Source: Marinobacter caseinilyticus
GTDB lineage: Bacteria; Pseudomonadota; Gammaproteobacteria; Pseudomonadales; Oleiphilaceae
Length of the DNA: 64,000 nt
Direction of reading: 5' to 3'
NCBI RefSeq assembly: GCF_011074955.1
Contig: NZ_WUQJ01000037.1
Location: 1 to 64,000 of the forward strand
The notes beneath the pieces are model-generated. The model had not been told where the DNA came from. It saw nothing but the letters and a program-made list of their open reading frames with translations, and did not search any database. Positions within the stretch are counted from its first letter, which is position 1, and every line of letters begins with the position of its first letter. Shown piece by piece: positions 36,349 to 44,844 of the stretch. Made by a program: the position numbers and the translations under genes.

Positions 36349-36825
36349 ATGAAAGGCGATAAAAAAGTCCTCCAGTATTTGAACAAAGTCCTCGCAAACG
36401 AATTGACTGCAATCAACCAGTATTTTTTGCATTCGCGTATGTACAAAGACTGGGGCATTAGCCGTCTGGCGGCCAAAGAGTACGAAGAATCCATTGATGA
36501 AATGAAACATGCCGATCAACTGATCGAACGCATCCTGTTTCTCGAGGGCCTGCCTAACTTGCAGGACCTGAACAAATTGTTGATTGGTGAAAACGTTAAA
36601 GAAATGGTCGAGTGCGATCTCAAGCTTGAGCTCATTGCCCACAAAGATCTCAAAGACGCCGTAACTTACTGCGAAGAAGTGAAAGATTTCACCAGTCGTG
36701 AGCTGTTTCGCAGCATTCTGGACAGTGAAGAAGAGCATATCGACTGGCTGGAAACCCAACTGGCCATGATCGAGCGCATGGGGCTTGAGAACTACATCCA
36801 GCTGCAATCCTCCGCCGCCGAGTAA
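36349..36825 (+). CDS. bfr: Bacterioferritin
   Basis: Bacterioferritin (158 aa) is the 24-subunit iron-storage cage. Every key residue is in place by count: ferroxidase ligands Glu18, Glu51, His54, Glu94, Glu127 and His130, the channel Tyr25, and haem-binding Met52. It therefore looks like the haem-carrying, catalytically active subunit type. ATG 36349 was chosen for the usual MKGDKKVLQYLN start. Bfd encoded upstream is its electron donor. No second bfr gene is present in the window. Confidence 0.96.
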   Translation: MKGDKKVLQYLNKVLANELTAINQYFLHSRMYKDWGISRLAAKEYEESIDEMKHADQLIERILFLEGLPNLQDLNKLLIGENVKEMVECDLKLELIAHKDLKDAVTYCEEVKDFTSRELFRSILDSEEEHIDWLETQLAMIERMGLENYIQLQSSAAE

Positions 36826-36832
36826 GCGCTGT

Positions 36833-36854
36833 CGGGTCGGCGATTGTCGACCCG
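36833..36854 (+). other. Small hairpin after bfr
   Basis: CGGGTCG and CGACCCG pair over an 8-nt loop directly after the bfr stop codon. No T-run follows, so a terminator role is doubtful. Confidence 0.45.
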
Positions 36855-36987
36855 CCGCTATGCCCATTCTAGTGCGACGCCCCGGGGTGGCAGCTCTGCT
36901 GCACCGGTGTGAGTCCGGGTGGCCTTGATGATGAACCGGCTATACCTGTGATGACGGGGCCGTTCTGGCCTTATAAAGGAGAATGCA

Positions 36988-38343
36988 ATGGATCTGTCCT
37001 GTTTTAAAGCCTATGACTTGCGAGGCCGTGTGCCGGACCAGCTCAACCCCGGACTTGCCGAACGAATTGGCCGGGCCTATGTGGAAATTACCGGCGCCCG
37101 CAAGGTCATCGTCGGCTACGACATTCGCCTCTCCAGCCCCGACATTGCCACGGCCCTGACTGCCGGCTTAATGGCTGCCGGCGCCGATGTGTTTGATATC
37201 GGGCTGTGCGGCACCGAACAGGTTTATTTCGCCACCAGCCACTACAAAATGGACGGCGGCATTATGGTGACGGCCAGCCACAACCCGCGCGATCATAACG
37301 GGATGAAAATGGTCGGGCCGGAGTCCCGCCCCATCAGTTCGGACAATGGCCTCAATGCCATCCGTGATCGCGTGCTGGAGCCGTTTACGGATGCACCGGT
37401 GCCCGGTCGCTCAGAGGCACTGGCGGTAGAGACAGCCTATATCGATCACTTGTTGGGCTACATTGACGCCCGCACCCTCAAGCCGCTGAAGATTGTGGTT
37501 AATGCCGGTAACGGTGGCGCCGGGTTGGTGGTGGATGCCTTGGAGCCGCACCTGCCGTTTGACTATGTGCGCCTGCACCATCAGCCCGATGGCCACTTCC
37601 CGAACGGGGTGCCCAATCCAATCCTGGAGGAGAACCGTGCGGTGACGGCAGAGGCGGTGGTCGCCGAACAGGCCGCAATGGGGATTGCCTGGGATGGCGA
37701 CTATGACCGCTGTTTCTTCTTTGACGAAAATGGCCGTTTTATTGAAGGCTATTACATTGTGGGGCTGCTGGCGGATCAGTTCCTTCGCAAGGCCGGTGGC
37801 GGCAGGATAATCCACGACCCAAGACTGATCTGGAACACCCAGGACCTGGTGGAGGCCGCCGGGGGAGTGGCCGTCGAGAGCAAGACCGGCCATGCTTTTA
37901 TCAAACAGCGGATGCGTGACGAGGACGCACTGTACGGCGGCGAAATGAGTGCCCACCATTACTTCCGTGATTTCGCGTACTGCGACAGCGGCATGATTCC
38001 CTGGCTACTGGTGGCGGAGCGGTTGTGCCAGTCGGGCCAGACACTGTCCTCCCTGATCGATGCTCGGATCGAGGCTTATCCCGCCAGCGGCGAGATCAAT
38101 CGTACCATTGATAATCCCGCCAAAGTGATAGCCGCCATCGAGGCATCTTATGGCCCGGCCGCGCTGTCCGTGAGTCACGTGGACGGCTTGAGTGTTGCGT
38201 TTGAGCACTGGCGATTTAACCTGCGGATGTCGAACACCGAGCCGGTGGTTCGCCTGAATGTGGAAGCCCGGGCCGATATCCCGTTGATGAAGGCTAAAAC
38301 CGCTGAGTTGCTGGCAGAAATGGAGCGTCTGAACACGCCGTAG
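36988..38343 (+). CDS. Second phosphomannomutase/phosphoglucomutase (AlgC paralogue)
   Basis: This 451-aa enzyme has the same motif set as the algC product at 24850: Ser97 in TASHNPRDHNGMKM, DGDYDRCFFFDENG, GEMSAHHYF and RMSNTEP. By hand count 45 of the first 60 residues are identical between the two. AAAGGAG precedes the ATG. It stands alone between bfr and the convergent pldA. In related bacteria such a stand-alone copy supplies mannose- and glucose-1-phosphate for LPS and other sugars, so the operon copy may be the alginate-dedicated one. That division of labour is inferred. Confidence 0.92.
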   Translation: MDLSCFKAYDLRGRVPDQLNPGLAERIGRAYVEITGARKVIVGYDIRLSSPDIATALTAGLMAAGADVFDIGLCGTEQVYFATSHYKMDGGIMVTASHNPRDHNGMKMVGPESRPISSDNGLNAIRDRVLEPFTDAPVPGRSEALAVETAYIDHLLGYIDARTLKPLKIVVNAGNGGAGLVVDALEPHLPFDYVRLHHQPDGHFPNGVPNPILEENRAVTAEAVVAEQAAMGIAWDGDYDRCFFFDENGRFIEGYYIVGLLADQFLRKAGGGRIIHDPRLIWNTQDLVEAAGGVAVESKTGHAFIKQRMRDEDALYGGEMSAHHYFRDFAYCDSGMIPWLLVAERLCQSGQTLSSLIDARIEAYPASGEINRTIDNPAKVIAAIEASYGPAALSVSHVDGLSVAFEHWRFNLRMSNTEPVVRLNVEARADIPLMKAKTAELLAEMERLNTP

Positions 38344-38356
38344 GTGGCAGTCTGTG

Positions 38357-38388
38357 ACCGAAGGGCCGTTGCCGTGGCGGCCCTCGGT
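38357..38388. terminator. Probable shared hairpin between convergent genes
   Basis: ACCGA-A-GGGCCG pairs with CGGCCC-TCGGT over a 9-nt loop, with one bulged A. It lies between the stop codons of the phosphomannomutase gene and pldA. T-runs are short on both sides, so efficiency is uncertain. Confidence 0.5.
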
Positions 38389-38395
38389 TCCTGCC

Positions 38396-39517
38396 TCACA
38401 GCCAGTCGTTGAGCATGATCCCGATACCGATCCGGTGAATGCGCTCGTTGTAGTCGATCAGGCTCTCGCCGTAACCGTTAAAATACTGGACATAGCCTTT
38501 CAATGATCCGCCCATGGGGAAGCTGTAACCGAGTTGAATGGATGTTTTGTTATCCTTTGCCCTCAGATTATTGCGCAGTTTGAGTGACAGGGTGCGCTCC
38601 TGATCCCATTTGTACACGGCCCAATAGTCGGCATAGCCGGCGAACTCCTCAATATCCGGGTTATCGTCTTCACCGTCGGGAATACGTAGCCAGGGCGACA
38701 CCATAAACAGCCAGCGGTCATAGCTGTACACTGCGTTGCCGACGATGCGGTTCCAGCTCCGGGACTTGGGTTCCGACTGGCCGTTGGATTGATGATCAAT
38801 GGCAACGGAAACCACGTTCAGGGTACCGGGGCCGATGTCGTAATCGGCCTGATAGCGCAGGAATATCTCGGGTTCATAATTGGTCTCCCGGAATGGCGCG
38901 GAGTTGTCGGTGTCATAGACTTGCCAGAACGACAACTGGGTGTAGCCGAACCAGAGGGTTGTGCGGTTGTCGAGCCAGCCGGTGAAAAGAGGGACTTTAA
39001 AGCTGATCTGGTATTTCACCTCTTTCTTGTCCAGCGAATCGTCGTAACCGGTCTCGCCCAGCCTGGGGCTGAATGGATTCTGATTGGGGTTGGGTGTCCA
39101 GGTCAGCGGCATAATGTACATAGGGCGATGGGAAACGAAACTGCCCGAAAATGAAAACAGCGCCTTTTCGGCGGCAACGTAGCGATTGACCAGGTTCTTC
39201 ATCACACCTCGGTCGCCGTCCTCATCGCCATTCCCATTGCCGGCATTGCTGGCGCCGTCACTCAGGGTTTCTTCGCTTGTTGTTGGCGTCACCCCCATGC
39301 GCTTGGTCGCTTCACGTTTTTCGGGTGTCGGCGTGGTGCCGGCGTTTTCGAGGCTGGTTTTTTCGTCGTAGCAGGCGAGTCGTGTGATCCCGTCTTTGAT
39401 CAGTGCGCAGTCTTCAACGGCCAGGTCATCAAAGTTCTGTATTTTGTCCTGACCCCACACCGTGAGCGATAGCAGACTCAGTGCGGTTACCTGAACGAAT
39501 TGTTTGAATGAGGTCAT
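38396..39517 (-). CDS. pldA: Outer-membrane phospholipase A (PldA)
   Basis: PldA/OMPLA is a 12-stranded outer-membrane barrel that hydrolyses phospholipids misplaced in the outer leaflet. The catalytic residues are His242 and Ser244 (DHQSNGQSE) and Asn256 (RSWNR), exactly 100 positions later than in E. coli. The offset comes from an N-terminal extension of about 100 residues: a signal peptide, a DCALIKDGITRLACYDE motif and a low-complexity Gly/Asp/Asn linker (residues about 85-103). The calcium-dependent dimer is the active form in homologues. It is preceded by a small membrane-protein gene 13 nt upstream. Confidence 0.93.
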   Translation of the reverse strand: MTSFKQFVQVTALSLLSLTVWGQDKIQNFDDLAVEDCALIKDGITRLACYDEKTSLENAGTTPTPEKREATKRMGVTPTTSEETLSDGASNAGNGNGDEDGDRGVMKNLVNRYVAAEKALFSFSGSFVSHRPMYIMPLTWTPNPNQNPFSPRLGETGYDDSLDKKEVKYQISFKVPLFTGWLDNRTTLWFGYTQLSFWQVYDTDNSAPFRETNYEPEIFLRYQADYDIGPGTLNVVSVAIDHQSNGQSEPKSRSWNRIVGNAVYSYDRWLFMVSPWLRIPDGEDDNPDIEEFAGYADYWAVYKWDQERTLSLKLRNNLRAKDNKTSIQLGYSFPMGGSLKGYVQYFNGYGESLIDYNERIHRIGIGIMLNDWL

Positions 39518-39530
39518 GGAGGGTCCAGTG

Positions 39531-39872
39531 TTAGCCGATGCTGAGCCAGGTGCGGGCTATGCCGAACACCCAAACGCCCAGCAGGGTCAGTGTCAGGAGT
39601 GCAAAAACGACTTTGTGGCGTGTTTCACGGTTGGCCTGTGCCGCAGCAACCCAACGCAGGTACATCAAGCCAATAAAGCTGACAAACACCAGCAAGCTTG
39701 CCAACGCCGGAATCGCCAGCCAGGCGGTGTTGAGGCGGGTGCCATCATTGGCAATATTGCCCAGCAGGGCCATAGACCCCACCAGCACCGCCAACGCAAT
39801 AAACTCGGTGAGTAGTAAGGGCGTTCGCCACGGGTGGCGGGGCGAATTATCGGTCGGGCGGTGCTCAGGCAT
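39531..39872 (-). CDS. Small membrane protein of unknown function
   Basis: A 113-aa protein with three predicted membrane segments (about residues 19-37, 48-70 and 87-107) and a hydrophilic, proline-rich N-terminus (MPEHRPTDNSPRHPW). I do not recognise the family. It ends 13 nt before pldA on the same strand and so may be co-transcribed with it. The ATG start is supported by position rather than by a strong ribosome site. Confidence 0.6.
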   Translation of the reverse strand: MPEHRPTDNSPRHPWRTPLLLTEFIALAVLVGSMALLGNIANDGTRLNTAWLAIPALASLLVFVSFIGLMYLRWVAAAQANRETRHKVVFALLTLTLLGVWVFGIARTWLSIG

Positions 39873-40067
39873 GGCTTACTCCAGGTTATGCAGGCATTAT
39901 AGTAACGGTTTCGGTGGGTTAGAGTTACCCCAATGGTTTCGAATTAATCCTGATGCAATGTTTTTTATCGGAAAAACCGGTGTAAATCGGCCCTTTGGTT
40001 TTTTTGGCCTGCGCCAGTCGCTATACTGCGGCAATCGATTTTATAACGCTCTTATGCGAGGTGCACT

Positions 40068-40493
40068 GTGAAGATGATGAAAGTCCTGGCTATGGTTCTG
40101 CTTGGTTTCGGTTTGACGGCAGGCGCGGTAATGGCAAGTGTGGAAGATCAGATCCGATCACGCATTGAGCCGGTGGGCACTGTCTGTGTCGACGGTGAAG
40201 ACTGCGGCGATATTGTCACGGCTGCGGCGCCGGCTGCGGCCAGCAGTGGTCCGCGCTCGGGTGAAGAGGTGTACTCGGCGGTGTGTCAGTCCTGTCACGC
40301 CAATGGTGTGGCCGGCGCTCCGATTGTGGGTGATAAAGATGCCTGGTCGGCACGGGTAGACCAGGGACTCGAAACCCTGGTCAGTCACGCCATCAACGGT
40401 ATCAACGCCATGCCTGCCAAAGGCGGGTGTGCCAGTTGCCCGGATGAAGAGATTGCCAATGCGGTTGAGCACATGGTCGAGCAGGTCCAGTAA
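40068..40493 (+). CDS. Cytochrome c5
   Basis: A 141-aa monohaem cytochrome with a signal peptide (KVLAMVLLGFGLTAGAVMAS), then a spacer rich in Ala and Ser, haem motif CQSCH, and the c5-specific MPAKGGCASCPDEEI, in which Met is the distal ligand and the two cysteines form a disulfide. Cytochrome c5 carries electrons in the periplasm to terminal oxidases. The start is GTG 40068 with an upstream GAGG. A strong terminator follows. Confidence 0.9.
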   Translation: MKMMKVLAMVLLGFGLTAGAVMASVEDQIRSRIEPVGTVCVDGEDCGDIVTAAAPAAASSGPRSGEEVYSAVCQSCHANGVAGAPIVGDKDAWSARVDQGLETLVSHAINGINAMPAKGGCASCPDEEIANAVEHMVEQVQ

Positions 40494-40513
40494 CGGACCT
40501 GGCATGGCCAAAC

Positions 40514-40545
40514 AAAAAAGCCAGCACAGGGAGGCTGGCTTTTTT
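40514..40545. terminator. Bidirectional terminator between cytochrome c5 and rep
   Basis: AAAAAAGCCAGC and GCTGGCTTTTTT form a perfect 12-bp stem over an 8-nt loop, giving a U-run on both strands. It serves the cytochrome c5 gene on the plus strand and rep on the minus strand. Confidence 0.9.
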
Positions 40546-40625
40546 GTGGCTGTCAGCCTGTGACCGCAGACTGGCGCTGAAAGATCGTCGGCCCCGACCT
40601 TTGCCAAGGCCCCGGGTATTGGCGT

Positions 40626-42644
40626 TTAAACGCCCAGGTCACCGAGCAGAGCGCTGAGAGTAGCCTTGCCTTTTTGGGTGTTGGCTTCTGCGTCCAGGTC
40701 GCCCATCCCCTCCCACTTCAGGTCCTCGTCCGGCAGTTCATCCAGGAAGCGGCTGGGAATGGTCTCCAGCTTCTCGCCATACTGCTTGCGGGTGCCGGCA
40801 AAGGTCAGCGTCAGTGTCTCCCGGGCCCGGGTGATGCCGACGTACATCAGGCGACGTTCTTCCTCGATATTGCCTTCTTCGATACTGCTGCGGTGGGGCA
40901 GGATTTCTTCCTCCAGGCCCATGATGAAGACGTGGGGAAACTCCAGGCCCTTGGATGCGTGCAGCGTGAGCAATTGCACCTTGTCGCTGTCGTCCTCTTC
41001 TTCACGCTGCTCCATCAGGTCCCGGAGAATCAGTTTGCTGATCGCATCTTCAATGCCCAGTTCGTCAGCCGTGCCTTTGCCGTCATCCAGCATGCGCTGA
41101 ATGGAGTCTACCAAATACCAGATGTTTTCCATGCGGCGCTCGGCCTGTTTCGGTGAGCCCGCGTGCTGGTGCAGCCACTCTTCATACTCAATATCGGTAA
41201 ACAGTTGCTTGACGACCGGGATGGGGTCTTCCTGATGCAGTCGCTGGCAGGTGTGGTCGACCCAGTGTGCAAAACGCCGAAGCCGATCGAGGCCCTTTTC
41301 AGTGACGTGGGCTTCTGCCCCCATGTCACCCAGTGAGCGAAACAGGCTGACATCCCGCGCCCGGGCATAGTGGCTCAGTTGCTCCAGCGTGCGGGGGCCG
41401 ATTTCCCGGCGAGGCACATTGACCACTCGGAGGAATGCGGCATTGTCGTCGGGATTGACCAGCAGTCTCAGGTACGCCATGGCGTCCTTGATTTCATTGC
41501 GGGCGAAAAACGACTGACCGCCCGAGATCCGATAGGGAATCTGATACGCCTGCAACTTCAGTTCCAGCAATCGGGCCTGATGATTGCCGCGGTAGAGCAC
41601 AGCGAAATCCCGAAACTCCAGCCCCTTTTTAAGCTTACGGTCCAGAATTTCGGTAGCGACCCGTTCCGATTCGGCATCTTCGTTGCGACAACGGATGGCC
41701 CGAATCTCGTCGCCAATGGTGTGGTTGCTCCAAAGCGCTTTCTCGAAGACGTGGGGGTTGTTGGCGATCACTGTGTTTGCGCTGCGCAGAATACGGCCGG
41801 TCGAGCGATAGTTCTGCTCCAGCTTGATGATTTTCAGACTCGGGAAGTCGTCTTTCAGTTGTGCCAGATTTTCCGGCCGGGCACCTCGCCAGGCATAGAT
41901 GGACTGGTCGTCGTCACCGACGACGGTAAAAGCGGCACGACCGGCGACGATTAATTTGACCAGCTCGTACTGGCACAGGTTGGTGTCCTGATACTCATCC
42001 ACCAACAGGTAGCGGATTTTCCGTTGCCATTTTTGCAGTACGTCAGGCTGGCGGCGAAACAGTTGTACGGGTAGCAGGATCAGGTCATCAAAATCAACCG
42101 CGTTGTAGGCCTTCAGGTATTCGGTGTATCGGCTGTAAATCAGGGCAATGCGCTGTTCCCGCTCATCGGCTGCCTTGCTGAGCGCTTCGGAGGGCCCCCG
42201 CATGGCGTTTTTCCACGACGAGATGGTCATCTGGACGTCCGACAGTTCGTCGCCGGCATCAGCGCTGGCCTCGCGCATCATCAGATCTTGCAGCAGCGCC
42301 TTGGCATCTTCGGCATCAAAGATCGAGAAGCCCGGGTGGTAGCCCAGGTGGGGGTGTTCTTCGCGAATGATATTGAGCCCGAGGTTGTGAAACGTGGAAA
42401 CCGTCAGTCCGCGCGCCAGTTTTTTGTCCACCAGCCGACCGACCCGCTCTTTCATTTCACGGGCGGCCTTGTTGGTAAACGTCAAAGCGGCGATGTGACG
42501 GCCCGGAATGCCAACCTGTTCGATCAGGTAGGCCATTTTGCGGGTAATCACGCTGGTTTTGCCGCTGCCAGCGCCGGCAAGCACCAGCAAGGGTCCTTCC
42601 ACGTATCGCACGGCTTCACGCTGACGGGGGTTGAGTTGGGTCAC
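40626..42644 (-). CDS. rep: ATP-dependent DNA helicase Rep
   Basis: Rep (672 aa) is a superfamily 1A 3'-5' helicase that clears proteins ahead of replication forks and restarts phiX-type replication. Motifs appear in order: LNPRQREAV (Q motif), AGAGSGKT (Walker A), VDEYQDTN (Walker B), VGDDDQSIYAWRGA (motif III), QNYRST, and LLTLHASKGLEFPHV with VGITRARETL (motifs V and VI). The start is GTG 42644. Length and order fit Rep better than UvrD. It is transcribed convergently with cytochrome c5. Confidence 0.94.
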   Translation of the reverse strand: MTQLNPRQREAVRYVEGPLLVLAGAGSGKTSVITRKMAYLIEQVGIPGRHIAALTFTNKAAREMKERVGRLVDKKLARGLTVSTFHNLGLNIIREEHPHLGYHPGFSIFDAEDAKALLQDLMMREASADAGDELSDVQMTISSWKNAMRGPSEALSKAADEREQRIALIYSRYTEYLKAYNAVDFDDLILLPVQLFRRQPDVLQKWQRKIRYLLVDEYQDTNLCQYELVKLIVAGRAAFTVVGDDDQSIYAWRGARPENLAQLKDDFPSLKIIKLEQNYRSTGRILRSANTVIANNPHVFEKALWSNHTIGDEIRAIRCRNEDAESERVATEILDRKLKKGLEFRDFAVLYRGNHQARLLELKLQAYQIPYRISGGQSFFARNEIKDAMAYLRLLVNPDDNAAFLRVVNVPRREIGPRTLEQLSHYARARDVSLFRSLGDMGAEAHVTEKGLDRLRRFAHWVDHTCQRLHQEDPIPVVKQLFTDIEYEEWLHQHAGSPKQAERRMENIWYLVDSIQRMLDDGKGTADELGIEDAISKLILRDLMEQREEEDDSDKVQLLTLHASKGLEFPHVFIMGLEEEILPHRSSIEEGNIEEERRLMYVGITRARETLTLTFAGTRKQYGEKLETIPSRFLDELPDEDLKWEGMGDLDAEANTQKGKATLSALLGDLGV

Positions 42645-42841
42645 AAATGGCCTGTTATTAACGTCCGGGTTGGCTATTCTACATGAGTGAGCTTTTCTGT
42701 ACCTTGTCTAACCTTCAGCTATCCTTCATTGACGGCGCCAGGAAATGGCAGTCACCCGAGTCTATTGCAAGCGGACCGGGTGCATCCGGCCCGACGTTGA
42801 ACAAATGCTTACAGACTCCGAAAGGATGCGGGTTGTCAGCC

Positions 42842-44578
42842 ATGACTGAAATGATGGATCTCATGAGCCGTAGCAGTGTCCGGATACTGATTCTGACGCC
42901 TGAACACACTGACTTTCTGTGGTACGGCGCCCTGTTGCGCAGCAGTTTTGAAATACTGCCCGATTTGACGTGGTGCCCCGATCTGGTCGATTGCGATGAC
43001 CTGATCCGCAACGCCCGGTTTGATGTGATTATTTGGGATTGCATACTGCACGGTGGCTCCGAAGTGGCCTTTCTGCAATACCTGAGCGTTTCCGGCGATG
43101 ACAAGCCCATCGTCGCGCTGAGTTCCGAGCCGGAGGACACTCGCGCGCCCGAGTTGCTGATCAACGGGGCGGCGGACTATCTCAGGAAAGGCGCACTGGA
43201 CCGGTGGTCTCTGGCCCGTGCCGTCCGCTGCGTGTGGTATGCCCAGCAAATGTCGGACTCGGCCACGGGGCAGCTGGGGCTGGAGGTGGCCAGCGGCTTC
43301 ATTAATCGCGATCTGTTCTTCGATCGCCTGCTTCAGGCCTTAATGCGCGCCGAGCGCAGCGAGACCAGGCTGGCGTTGCTGCACATCAATCTGGACGATT
43401 TTCGCTCCGTCAATGAGAGCCTTGGGTATCAGATGGGTGACCAGCTGATGCTGAAACTGGCTGACCGAATTCGCCAGGGTTTGCGGCGAGTGGATTCGCT
43501 GATGCGCATCGGCGGCGATGAATTCGCAATTATCATCGAGAAAGTCGAAGATTCCCTTGATGTTACCCAGATCATACGCAAGGTGGTCAACCTGCTGGGC
43601 GATGCGGTTGTCCTTAACGGGCACCGGATCGCGGTCAGCGCCAGTCTCGGGGTGGCGACCTACCCTGAGGCCGGAGATACGCCGGAGACGCTGCTGCGCC
43701 GGGCCAATCGGGCGATGTTTGAGGCCAAGCGCGATGCCGGCACCAGCTACCGGTTTTACAATCAGCAGTTGCACATCACCGCGGGGCGGCAACTCAAGCT
43801 GGAAGCCGACCTTCGCAACGCCCTCCGGGGCAACGAGCTGGAGCTTTATTACCAACCTCGCATCGATTTGGTCACCGAAGAAGTCCGGGGTGTTGAATGC
43901 CTGCTGCGCTGGAATCATCCCGATGGCACGCTGGTCCCGCCCGATGAATTTATCCCCGCCGCCGAGCGCAGCGGCCTGATCGTGCCCATTGGCTACTGGG
44001 TGATCGAACAGGCCTGCCACCGGTTGCGGGACGCCGCGTTATTGGGTTACCCCGGCCTGGTGTTTGCAGTCAACCTGTCGTTCCGGCAGTTCCACGACCG
44101 GAAGATGACCGAGACCATATTCCGCATCATCTACAACGCCAACGTCGACACCAGTTTGCTAGAGCTTGAGCTGACGGAGAGCGCCATGATGCACGACCCG
44201 GATTACGCCCAGCGTTGTCTGCGGGAATTAAACCAGCTTGGTATCAGTTTTGCCCTGGACGATTTCGGCACCGGCTTTTCATCGCTCAGCAACCTGCAGC
44301 ACCTGCCTATCGCGCTGGTAAAAATCGACAAATCCTTCGTGCAGGAACTGGGCCTCTCACGGGATGCGGAGCACATCATCCGCGCCATCATTAGCCTTGC
44401 CCACAGCCTTCAGATGAGTGTGGTGGCCGAGGGTGTTGAAACCGAGGGGCAACTTGAATTTCTGCGTCAGCAGCAGTGCGATGAAGTCCAGGGGTATTAT
44501 TACGCCCGCCCCATGCCCTGGAATGATCTGGTGGAATTCCTCGCCTCCCGCAACCGCCTCGCTTGCCTGCAGCAATAA
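42842..44578 (+). CDS. GGDEF-EAL cyclic-di-GMP protein with receiver-like domain
   Basis: Three domains are visible in 578 aa. The N-terminal 130 residues resemble a receiver domain (VRILILTPEH, IIWDCIL with a possible phospho-acceptor Asp, KPIVALSSEP). A GGDEF domain with intact RIGGDEFAI follows. The C-terminal EAL domain has the motif as ECL (GVECLLRW), with the Glu kept, together with NLSFRQF, ELTES, DDFGTGFSSL, KIDKSFV and EGVE. It could make and/or break c-di-GMP, the signal that Alg44 senses, but a link to alginate is only inference. ATG 42842 is preferred over an upstream ATG at 42683. Confidence 0.85.
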   Translation: MTEMMDLMSRSSVRILILTPEHTDFLWYGALLRSSFEILPDLTWCPDLVDCDDLIRNARFDVIIWDCILHGGSEVAFLQYLSVSGDDKPIVALSSEPEDTRAPELLINGAADYLRKGALDRWSLARAVRCVWYAQQMSDSATGQLGLEVASGFINRDLFFDRLLQALMRAERSETRLALLHINLDDFRSVNESLGYQMGDQLMLKLADRIRQGLRRVDSLMRIGGDEFAIIIEKVEDSLDVTQIIRKVVNLLGDAVVLNGHRIAVSASLGVATYPEAGDTPETLLRRANRAMFEAKRDAGTSYRFYNQQLHITAGRQLKLEADLRNALRGNELELYYQPRIDLVTEEVRGVECLLRWNHPDGTLVPPDEFIPAAERSGLIVPIGYWVIEQACHRLRDAALLGYPGLVFAVNLSFRQFHDRKMTETIFRIIYNANVDTSLLELELTESAMMHDPDYAQRCLRELNQLGISFALDDFGTGFSSLSNLQHLPIALVKIDKSFVQELGLSRDAEHIIRAIISLAHSLQMSVVAEGVETEGQLEFLRQQQCDEVQGYYYARPMPWNDLVEFLASRNRLACLQQ

Positions 44579-44631
44579 GCCGCTGTACCTTTGCGCTTTG
44601 GCTTTTTCAGGAAGCGCGTATCAAGACGCCC

Positions 44632-44814
44632 CTGGGAGGTCTCTGAACAACTCCTTGCGCTCTCTGGCGCAACACCAAGGCGCGGCCTGGAGTGCCCGTC
44701 TTTGGCGTGGCGCCGGTTGCAAAGGGCGGGTGGTCATTGGCCGCCCGCCGCGCCCCGACCCTGGACGCTTCTGGCCGGGCAGAGAACGCAAGGAGTTGTT
44801 CTGAGGCTGCCCAG
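44632..44814. repeat. Fold-back intergenic element of 183 bp
   Basis: Two 35-nt arms (44632-44666 and 44780-44814) are inverted copies with 30 of 35 positions matching, including an uninterrupted core GAACAACTCCTTGCG. Inside are further complementary segments, such as GGGCGG/CCGCCC around 44725-44745 and ACxCCAA/TTGGxGT. It fills the space between the GGDEF-EAL gene and tex. It could be a non-autonomous mobile element or dispersed repeat, or a structured RNA. No U-run marks it as a simple terminator. Confidence 0.7.
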
Positions 44815-44844
44815 CTTCCTTAACCGCGTTACAAATGAGGTTGC

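Noticed and set aside
39504..39815. Plus-strand frame opposite the small membrane protein
   Set aside because: Low-complexity Gln/His-rich shadow; the opposite strand encodes a plausible three-segment membrane protein beside pldA.
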